From Corynebacterium sp. 122RC1 (GTDB taxonomy: Bacteria; Actinomycetota; Actinomycetes; Mycobacteriales; Mycobacteriaceae): DNA of 64,000 bases. Positions within the stretch are counted from its first letter, which is position 1; each line of letters starts with the position of its first letter. Both the position numbers and the translations under genes were made by a program. The notes under the pieces were generated by a model. The model searched no databases. It saw only the letters and a list, made by a program, of their open reading frames with translations, and had not been told where the DNA came from. The stretch is taken from assembly GCF_024580955.1 (NCBI RefSeq), contig NZ_JANIKD010000011.1, positions 23,036 to 87,035 of the forward strand, read 5' to 3'. Below, piece by piece: positions 57,949 to 64,000 of the stretch.

Positions 57949-60345
57949 ATGGTCGCCGGAGACGCACTGAGGAGTGAGATTGCTCAGGTTCGAGCGGAAC
58001 TCGATCTACTCAAGCTCCGGCAAGTGGAGCTCGAACAGCGCATTCAGGCCCTGGAGCAAGGCCTAGCCACCGAGCCCAGGCCGGCTAGTACCAGTGCCCA
58101 TTCTGCACACGCGGTTGCGTCGGTACCTTCCCCCGCTGTGAAACCGGCGGAATCCCCGACTAACGATCCCATGGCGCTGGTCAATTCACATTCGTCGAGC
58201 GCGGAGAAGATTTCCCTGTTTCGCAGTCGTTTTTCCGGCCGGAGCGACGTGTACGCCTACGCCTGGGAGTGGCCGGAGAAGCAAAAGAAGGGGTGGTCGC
58301 CGAAGCTCATCGACAAGCGCCCCGTCCCACTCACCGACTCCGTGATCTCAAGGCATCTGACCGGCGGCGGCAACATTCCACTGCACGCTGGCTTGTATGT
58401 CATGCTGCCCGACGATACCTGCAGGCTCCTAGCCTGTGACTTCGATGACAAGCACTGGCAGGAAAATGCCCGGAGCTACGCGCGCGCCGCGGTCAATCAC
58501 GGCCTCGATCCTCTGATCGAAATCTCCCGTTCTGGTGACGGAGCCCACGTTTGGATCTTCTTTACCGACGCTGTGCCTGCCCACCAGGCTCGCGTAGTGG
58601 GGATGGGGATTCTCCAGGAAGCGATGAAGGCCTCTCACCTGGATTTTTCAAGCTTTGACCGATTCTTCCCTGCGCAAGACACCGTCCCCAGCCACGCAAA
58701 TGGCAAGGCCAGCTTTGGCAATCTCATAGCGTTGCCCCTGCAGGGTGACAGGCGCCGTGAAGGCCGAACGGTATTCGTTGATGTGGATACTTTTGAGCCC
58801 CACCCCGATCAATTTGCGGCACTCGCGGAGGTAGCTCCCAGCACCCCCGAGGTGCTCCGCACGTTGTATGCGGAGTTTCACCAGACCACCGACGAAGTGG
58901 GGCTTCCCGCAGCTCCCAGCAAGGCAAAACTGCGACGCCTGGCTACAGAAAATGCCGGCACAACGGTGCGGGTCAACCACGGGGCTAAGGTGAGCATTGA
59001 CATTGCGGACGTAGACAGCACCACATTAATAGCGCTGAAACGTTTGGCGGCTATCCATAACCCGGAGTTCTACCGCAAACAGGCGCAACGCCTCTCTACG
59101 TTTGGGACGCCACGGCTCGTTATCCGCTACGAAAGCGAAGGCACGCAACTGAAGCTGCCACGAGGGTGCCTCGATGATGCGATCGCGCTGCTGAAAACCG
59201 CAGGCTACAAAGTGCAGCGTCGCTCACTGACCCCCAAGCCCACCGGTATCGATGTGGCGTTCCGTGGGTCGCTTAGGCCACAGCAATCCAAAGCAGTGGA
59301 AGCCATGGTGGCTAAGAAAACTGGAGTGCTCAAAGCCGCCCCAGGGCTGGGCAAGACCGTGATGGCTTGCCAGATTATCGCAGAGTTGGGGGTGCGCACT
59401 GCCATCCTGGTGCCCAAGAAGGAGCTTCTCACTCAGTGGCGTGAGCGGCTGCTGGAGTTCTTGGACCTCGAAGAAGCGGATATTGGCCAGATAGGTGCTG
59501 GCAAGCGCAACCCTGGTGGGAAGATCGACCTGGTGATGAACCAATCCATTGCTCGCAAGGATGCTGACTTGGAATTTCTAGATTCCTACGGGCTGCTCAT
59601 CGTCGATGAATGCCACAACGCGGGCGCCCCAGGAATGGAAGCCGCCCTATCTCAGGTCAACGTGCGTAATCTTTACGGTCTCACGGCCACCCCATATCGC
59701 TCTGATGGGCTCGACCCGCTGATCACCATGCTCTGCGGGCCAGTTCGCACCAGTCTTGAGCGTGAGGATGCAGCATTGGAGCGCCGCTATCGGGTCCATC
59801 CAACCGAGTTCACCATCAATGACAATGTGATGAGCGAGGAAGGAATCACCGGAGTATATACCCGCCTTGCCCTCGACGAATCCCGCAACGAGCTTCTAGC
59901 CAAGGTGACTGCTGAAGCCTACGCCAACGGCGAAAACTGCCTAGTTTTGACCAATCGCGTTGATCACCTCAAATCCATGGCACAAGCGCTTCGAAGCCGG
60001 GGCATCACCACTTTTGTGCTGCACGGCGGACAAAAGCCGAAGGAGCGCCAGGCCACGCGCGAAGAGCTTGCTCACACGAGCCATTTTTGCCTTGTGGCAA
60101 TCGATAAGGTTGCGGGCGAGGGATTCGACCTCCCGACGCTCGACACCTTGGTCCTGGCCGCGCCAGCCCGGTTCAAGGGAAATATCATCCAGCAGGTGGG
60201 ACGCATCACCCGCGATGCCAACATCGGCGACGCCAACCAGCGCCGCGCCACCGTACACGACTTCAATGACCACCTGGTTCCGGTGTTAAACAACATGTTC
60301 CGCAAGCGGCGCGCTGTCATCCTCAAGGAAGGTTTCACAAGCTAG
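57949..60345 (+). CDS. TOTE-type AEP primase - SF2 helicase fusion
   Basis: The protein has 798 residues. Residues 8-40 form a coiled coil; 85-300 match the TOTE conflict-system archaeo-eukaryotic primase domain, with SLFRSRFSGRSDVYAYAWE, the metal motif ACDFDD (162-167), SGDGAHVWIFF (195-205) and GNLIALPLQG. Residues 435-798 are a superfamily 2 helicase: LRPQQ (Q motif), APGLGKT (464-470), VDECHN (552-557), TATP (579-582) and QQVGRITR (748-755). The Cys-rich zinc segment found in many homologues is missing. It probably acts on nucleic acid in defence or repair. It is likely leaderless and stands alone. Confidence 0.88.
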   Translation: MVAGDALRSEIAQVRAELDLLKLRQVELEQRIQALEQGLATEPRPASTSAHSAHAVASVPSPAVKPAESPTNDPMALVNSHSSSAEKISLFRSRFSGRSDVYAYAWEWPEKQKKGWSPKLIDKRPVPLTDSVISRHLTGGGNIPLHAGLYVMLPDDTCRLLACDFDDKHWQENARSYARAAVNHGLDPLIEISRSGDGAHVWIFFTDAVPAHQARVVGMGILQEAMKASHLDFSSFDRFFPAQDTVPSHANGKASFGNLIALPLQGDRRREGRTVFVDVDTFEPHPDQFAALAEVAPSTPEVLRTLYAEFHQTTDEVGLPAAPSKAKLRRLATENAGTTVRVNHGAKVSIDIADVDSTTLIALKRLAAIHNPEFYRKQAQRLSTFGTPRLVIRYESEGTQLKLPRGCLDDAIALLKTAGYKVQRRSLTPKPTGIDVAFRGSLRPQQSKAVEAMVAKKTGVLKAAPGLGKTVMACQIIAELGVRTAILVPKKELLTQWRERLLEFLDLEEADIGQIGAGKRNPGGKIDLVMNQSIARKDADLEFLDSYGLLIVDECHNAGAPGMEAALSQVNVRNLYGLTATPYRSDGLDPLITMLCGPVRTSLEREDAALERRYRVHPTEFTINDNVMSEEGITGVYTRLALDESRNELLAKVTAEAYANGENCLVLTNRVDHLKSMAQALRSRGITTFVLHGGQKPKERQATREELAHTSHFCLVAIDKVAGEGFDLPTLDTLVLAAPARFKGNIIQQVGRITRDANIGDANQRRATVHDFNDHLVPVLNNMFRKRRAVILKEGFTS

Positions 60346-60506
60346 GTTGTGGTTTTGCAGCCTTCATTTGTAGCCATCAAAGCCCGCGATGGCCTGTTGG
60401 GGGCCGCCTCGCTGAGCCCTCGGACCTGGTGCCCCAGCACGCGTGACTGGGTGCCGGAGCGGGGTGCGGCCTTGGGGGCGTCGGAAATGCTGCTTTTTGA
60501 ACTGCG

Positions 60507-61775
60507 CTAGGCGTCGGCGTTGCCGGCTTTCCAGGTGGCCCAGTCCATGTTCCAGTCGCCCAGGCCGTCGTATGGGGAGAGGGTGCCGCCGACGGTGTTT
60601 TTCACGGTCACGATGTCACCGCGTTTGAAAAACTCCTGGAACCAGCGGGCGTTTTCCGTGGAGACGTTGATGCAGCCGTGGGATTGGTTCGAGTGACCCT
60701 GCGCCCACTCGGACCAGGGGGCGGCGTGGACGAAGATGCCGGAGTAGCTCATCTGCGTGGCGTACTTGACGTTGGTTTGGTAGCCGCCGGCGTCCAGAGC
60801 GAGGCCGTAGGTGGTTGAGTCCATGAGGAGGGTCTCGTATTCGTCGCCGATAGTGTAGACGCCGTTGGGGGTGGCCCAGCGGTCGGTGCCCATGGAGATT
60901 GGCATTGTTTTTACGGTTTCGCCGTTTTTGAGGATGACCATCTGTTTGGTGGCGTCGTCGGCGATGGCTTCCACTCGGTCGCCGATGGTGAAACTGGCGC
61001 CGTTATCGTTTTCGCCATACACTCCCCCGCCGAGGTTAAGGCCATAAAGATCCGCCTCCACGGTCACGTGTGTGCCGGGCTGCCAGAACTGCGCGGGGCG
61101 CCACCGCACCTCCTGGTTGCTCACCCAGTGAAACGCGCCCTCTACCTCGGGGGTGGTGGTCACCTTGATGGCGTTCTGCACCTCTTGGCGGTTCTTGATT
61201 GCGGTATCAAAGCGCAAGGCGACCACCTGCGCCACACCAACCGTGGCGCCGTCAAGTGGGGCGAGGGACGCGAACGACGTAGCTGCGGGCGCCACAGTAG
61301 AGAAACTCACCGTGCTGGTTTCCCCATTCACATCAGCCGCAACCACTTTGTACGTGCGGTTGAACCCTAGGTCTTCCGCCGTGGACCACGAGCGCTTATC
61401 TTCCGCAAGCTTGCCCTCCACTTGCTTGCCCGCCTCATTGGTCATGGTCACTTTTGTTAAGCCCTCGCCCAGCGATTTCACCACCACCCGGTCCGCAGGA
61501 TTCACGCCGGTGGCGCCGTCCTTGACGCTCACCGCCGGGGCCTTGGGCTCGGCGATTTGGGCTTGGTTTTGGGCTTGGTTTTGGGCTTGGTTGTTGCCGT
61601 TCGTTTCGCGCGCGCTAGTGTCAATCGTGCAGGCAGCCATGCCGGTAGCCAAAGCTGCGGCCGCGAGGATTGATGCGAGCCGGAGGACTGTGGAAGTGGG
61701 TTGGGTGTGGTGGGTTTGTCGGGTGTGGTGGGTTTGTTGGGTGGTCGATCTGGTGAGCCTGCCGCGCATGCGCAT
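60507..61775 (-). CDS. L,D-transpeptidase lipoprotein (LppS/Ldt5-like)
   Basis: It makes 3-3 cross-links in peptidoglycan. The 422 residues start with a His/Thr-rich n-region and a lipobox-like ATGMAAC (about residue 48), then a [11 protein letters not shown] linker, two Ig-like domains (about 75-280) and a C-terminal YkuD domain with [10 protein letters not shown] and SHGCINVS, the catalytic His-Cys pair. It corresponds to Rv2518c (LppS) by fold and rough neighbourhood. The start may be either of two ATGs (61775 or 61769). Confidence 0.9.
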   Translation of the reverse strand: MRMRGRLTRSTTQQTHHTRQTHHTQPTSTVLRLASILAAAALATGMAACTIDTSARETNGNNQAQNQAQNQAQIAEPKAPAVSVKDGATGVNPADRVVVKSLGEGLTKVTMTNEAGKQVEGKLAEDKRSWSTAEDLGFNRTYKVVAADVNGETSTVSFSTVAPAATSFASLAPLDGATVGVAQVVALRFDTAIKNRQEVQNAIKVTTTPEVEGAFHWVSNQEVRWRPAQFWQPGTHVTVEADLYGLNLGGGVYGENDNGASFTIGDRVEAIADDATKQMVILKNGETVKTMPISMGTDRWATPNGVYTIGDEYETLLMDSTTYGLALDAGGYQTNVKYATQMSYSGIFVHAAPWSEWAQGHSNQSHGCINVSTENARWFQEFFKRGDIVTVKNTVGGTLSPYDGLGDWNMDWATWKAGNADA

Positions 61776-62129
61776 CTCTTGAACGTTCCTTAAAGACTTA
61801 CGAAAACTGCCGTGGAAATGGAGTTGTAGCCCCGTTTGAGCTGGTGGCGGAGTTGAATAGGTTCGGGCTGGCTTGAGATTTGCTGGCCTGATTCGAGCCG
61901 CCTTAAGTCTCCCATGCTAGTCCTGGCCCAAAACCCAACCAAGCAATTGGAGGAGATCGTTGCGGGCTTGTTATTTCTGGTGCAACAACGGGAACGGGTT
62001 GGGTTGTGCTCGCCGGCAGAACGGTAGTACGCGAAATCTACGGCTCTGACCAGGCGATTTTACTTTGATACGCAGGATGAGTTATATTTTCTTCCGTTGC
62101 CAAGCGGCAGTATTCCTGCTTGACAAGCT
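61776..62129. other. Promoter region between LDT and tRNA-Lys
   Basis: No gene is seen. Both the LDT promoter and the tRNA-Lys promoter should lie here. Confidence 0.45.
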
Positions 62130-62202
62130 GCGCCATTAGCTCAATTGGTAGAGCAACTGACTCTTAATCAGTGGGTTCGGGGTTCGAGTCCCTGATGGCG
62201 CA
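62130..62202 (+). tRNA. tRNA-Lys (CTT)
   Basis: Acceptor GCGCCAT/ATGGCGC, D-loop AATTGGTA, anticodon loop CTCTTAA and T-loop TTCGAGT. The anticodon is CTT. Its 3' end is the integration site described below. Confidence 0.96.
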
Positions 62203-62205
62203 CAA
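62189..62205 (+). repeat. attL-like repeat at the tRNA-Lys 3' end
   Basis: TCCCTGATGGCGCACAA covers the last 14 bases of tRNA-Lys and three more. The same 17 bases recur at 62465-62481. Confidence 0.85.
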
Positions 62206-62210
62206 TAAGG

Positions 62211-62254
62211 CCAGGTCAGACAGTATTTTTACTGTTTTGAACCTGGTCTTTTTT
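62211..62254 (+). terminator. Terminator just behind tRNA-Lys
   Basis: CCAGGTCAGACAGTA and ACTGTTTTGAACCTGG pair imperfectly with a T loop, followed by TCTTTTTT. It is inside the presumed inserted piece. Confidence 0.7.
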
Positions 62255-62351
62255 GGTAGTTAGCCCTGCTTAGGACAGTTTTCAGACTATCACAGCACCC
62301 GGCGCGGCATCTCTGTCTGTGCCGCTTCGGGTGGGAAGTTTTAGGCATCCA

Positions 62352-62471
62352 TTGGGCACAAATTGGGCACGCGGTTTTGGTTCCCTTCGGCACCTGCCTT
62401 CGGGCAGGGTGCAAGCAAGGTACACAGGGCCGGATGGCAAAAGATACAAGGCAGACCAAACATTTCCCTGA
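62352..62471 (+). pseudogene. N-terminal remnant of a phage-type tyrosine integrase
   Basis: The frame reads GSLRHLPSGRVQARYTGPDG then KRYKADQTFP and stops at the TGA inside the second att repeat. This is the arm-binding start of actinophage tyrosine integrases (G-S-x-R-x-L-P-S-G-R-x-Q-A-R-Y). The catalytic domain is missing. No clear start codon is left; TTG at 62352 is in frame. Confidence 0.82.
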
Positions 62472-62481
62472 TGGCGCACAA
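62465..62481 (+). repeat. attR-like repeat
   Basis: This is the second exact copy of TCCCTGATGGCGCACAA, 276 bases after the first. The DNA right behind it resembles the terminator of tRNA-Arg, so it is probably the original flank of tRNA-Lys. Confidence 0.85.
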
Positions 62482-62489
62482 CTTTCATT

Positions 62490-62535
62490 TCTCGAGACAT
62501 CGCACCTCAGCAGTGTCTCGAGTTTTTGCTTTTTG
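62490..62535 (+). terminator. Displaced terminator of tRNA-Lys
   Basis: CTCGAGACA and TGTCTCGAG pair around 14 bases, followed by TTTTTGCTTTTT. It shares TCTCGAGACATCG with the terminator behind tRNA-Arg. Confidence 0.85.
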
Positions 62536-62600
62536 GGGATTGGCCTGGGGGTTCGGTGAACAGTTCAGGTGGGGACCGAGCACGGCCCTTGCACCCTTTC

Positions 62601-62721
62601 ACGTTGGTCGATAGGACGCGTTGGTAGATAGCTAAAAGTCGATAGGACGTTGCGTTGGTCGATAGGGCGGGCGATTTCGGGGGAAAACGCGTCCTATCGA
62701 CTTTTAGCTATCGACCTACGC
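62601..62721 (-). repeat. TCGATAG palindromic element, copy 4 (inverted)
   Basis: It is 121 bases. Read on the minus strand it follows the same order as copies 1-3: GGTCGATAGCTAAAAGTC arm, core GTTTTCCCCCGAAATC, inner half-arm CCCTATCGACCAACGC, then the right arm, plus one extra half-arm (GTCCTATCGACCAACG) at the end. Confidence 0.9.
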
Positions 62722-62971
62722 CCGCAGGCCACCTACAGACCGCCCACAGAGCACACACGCAGGCCTCCTTCAACCACACAGGCCTCCTTCAACCCCACAG
62801 ACCACCACAACCACGCACGCCCCCACCCCCGAATTTACGCAATCGGTTGCACAAATCGCCTATCTCGAGAGACGCTGGTAACTAAAGTAAATATCAGCGC
62901 CGTGTGTCACACCCACGCCGTGTGTCACACCCACAACGAAGCCACCAAACCAACCCCAGAAAGGCCCCAGA
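62722..62971. other. Leader region of the truncated MFS gene
   Basis: Low-complexity CA-rich DNA with a repeated AGGCCTCCTTCAACC word (about 62762 and 62781), then the 18-bp tandem repeat listed separately. No gene. Confidence 0.5.
62899..62934. repeat. Tandem 18-bp repeat with palindromic centre
   Basis: GCCGTGTGTCACACCCAC occurs twice in tandem. Each unit holds the palindrome GTGTGTCACAC. It ends 37 bases before the MFS start, where an operator would be expected. Confidence 0.7.
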
Positions 62972-63895
62972 ATGCAAACCTCACCCCCCCCCCCACCCCA
63001 ACCAAACACACAAACAAACACCCAAACAACACTCCCCATCGGCCAGGTACTCCCCTTGATGCTCGCCCTGCTGATGGCGGTGTTCGCGTTTCAGCTCAAT
63101 GCGTCAATGCTTTCGCCAGCGCTGGCCACGATGGAGCGCGAGTTGAATACAACTGCGGCGCAGATTGGTGTGTCGCAGACCGCGTTCTTTACCGCCGCAG
63201 CGCTCTTTTCCCTCTTTTTGCCCCGCTGGGGCGATTTGATTGGCCGCCGCAAAGTGTTGGTGGGCATGTTGGTACTCACCGCACTCGGTTGTGTGATTTC
63301 CGCACTGGCGCCAAACGTGACGGTGCTGTTCATCGGCCGCGTAATTCAGGGTGTTGCGGGCCCCACGGTGCCGCTCGCGCTGATTATGCTGCGCCAGCAA
63401 GTACCCAATGAGAAGCAGTATGCGCTGCTGTTGGGTATCGTCACCTCGGTAAATGGTGGCATTGCGGGCGTGGATGCCCTGGCGGGCGGCTGGCTCGCAG
63501 GCAACTTTGGGTTCCGCTCGGTGTTCTGGACCATGGCAGTGGTCTGCGTGCTCGGCGCACTCACCGTGAAGCTGTTCACCAAGGAATCCACCGCCCCCGT
63601 CACGGCCCCAATGGATTGGAAGGGCGTTGCACCACTGGCAATTGCGCTCGGCGCCCTGCTGCTCGCCTTCAACTTGCTGGGCCGGCCCGCCCTGATGATC
63701 GCACTATTCGCAGTTGCGGCGGTGGGCTTTGTGGTGTTCTGGAACGTAGAGAAGAAGGTGGCGCACCCTCTGGTCACGGTGGAGTACATGCGTCAGCGCC
63801 GCACCTGGGCCCTGCTGCTCACCACGTTGCTCACCATGACCGGCGTGTTCGCCGTGATGAACGGCCTGATCCCGGGGCCGACCCCCGGAAAGTAG
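62972..63895 (+). pseudogene. MFS drug exporter, cut off by an IS element
   Basis: After a Pro/Thr/Gln N-terminus the protein has helices of the EmrB/QacA-type family: PLMLALLMAVFAFQLNASML, the motif A-like RWGDLIGRRKVLV, and GRVIQGVAGPTVPLALIM. It runs normally to MNGLIP (about 63872), then into IS-end sequence and a stop after about 300 of the usual 450-500 residues. GAAAGG lies seven bases before the ATG. An 11-C tract lies in codons 5-8. Confidence 0.85.
62984..62994 (+). repeat. Homopolymer of 11 C in the MFS reading frame
   Basis: Eleven C follow ATGCAAACCTCA. Change by one base would shift the frame of the MFS gene, so it is a candidate slippage site. Confidence 0.9.
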
Positions 63896-64000
63896 ACACA
63901 TCGGGTGGTCAATATGATGGGATTATGTTAGCTCACGCGGTCTTGGCTTCAAACTCTTTTGGTGACAGGTATCCACACCAGGAGTGACGCCTTTTGGTGT
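63874..64000 (-). mobile_element. End of an IS3-type insertion sequence (runs off the window)
   Basis: The MFS coding sense is lost at about 63873, where GGGGCCGACCCCCGGAAAG begins, an IS-end-like sequence, and a transposase 3' end follows on the minus strand. The other end is outside the window, so the exact boundary and target duplication cannot be seen. Confidence 0.8.
63933..64000 (-). CDS. IS3-family transposase, C-terminus (partial)
   Basis: The minus strand reads TKRRHSWCGYLSPKEFEAKT then TGA. This is the end of the DDE transposase (OrfB) of IS3-family elements (N-x-R-R-H-s-x-L-G-Y-x-S-P-x-E-F-E). Only the last 22 residues are in the window. Confidence 0.88.
   Translation of the reverse strand, partial: TKRRHSWCGYLSPKEFEAKTA

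Overview
The window is a stretch of a high-GC actinobacterial chromosome, almost certainly a Corynebacterium. The reasons are the order of the housekeeping genes (rplU-rpmA-obg-proB-proA-nadD-rsfS-GpgP-like phosphatase-DegV-comEA-comEC; valS-folC-DUF4233; tig-clpP1-clpP2 and clpX; rpiB - Rv2466c homologue - pepN; a CmrA-like mycolate reductase next to orn), DtxR-type iron boxes, tRNA genes without an encoded CCA, and an RNase E/G with a long Ala/Lys-rich extension. I cannot name the species from sequence alone.

Layout. 0-10.5 kb: minus-strand competence, NAD and proline genes and ribosomal protein genes, running back to rplU. 10.7-23.8 kb: rne, ndk, then a pirin/MFS pair between ndk and the DUF4233-folC-valS operon, then mdh. 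24.5-33.5 kb: a TetR regulator, clpX, a fused pabA-pabB-pabC gene, clpP2-clpP1, trigger factor, tRNA-Pro and tRNA-Gly. 33.7-41.4 kb: two small or unknown proteins, rpiB, a DsbA-like oxidoreductase, pepN, metB and a DMT transporter. 41.4-48.3 kb is accessory in part: an AlbA/ATPase gene framed by two 154-bp direct repeats, then glbO, a thioesterase and ettA, then a poorly coding stretch with a truncated second AlbA protein and a decayed leuS-like tail. 48.4-56.0 kb: a second SSB, a CopD-CtaG fusion, tRNA-Arg, the DtxR-boxed feoABC operon, cmrA, orn and tRNA-His. 56.1-60.3 kb: a less GC-rich island with small membrane proteins and a TOTE-type primase-helicase. 60.5-64.0 kb: an L,D-transpeptidase lipoprotein, tRNA-Lys with an integration scar and integrase remnant, and an MFS exporter that carries an 11-C tract and is cut by an IS3-type element running off the window.

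The most striking unexplained signal is a family of about 100-120-bp palindromic elements built on the word TCGATAG. There are four copies (29.6, 51.6, 56.1 and 62.6 kb). All are intergenic, three of the four lie just behind a tRNA and its terminator, and the fourth is in inverted orientation. Second is the AlbA gene between long direct repeats whose palindromes sit directly in front of its start codon. Third is the one-gene AEP primase-SF2 helicase. Fourth is the tRNA-Lys att duplication joined to the N-terminus of a tyrosine integrase.
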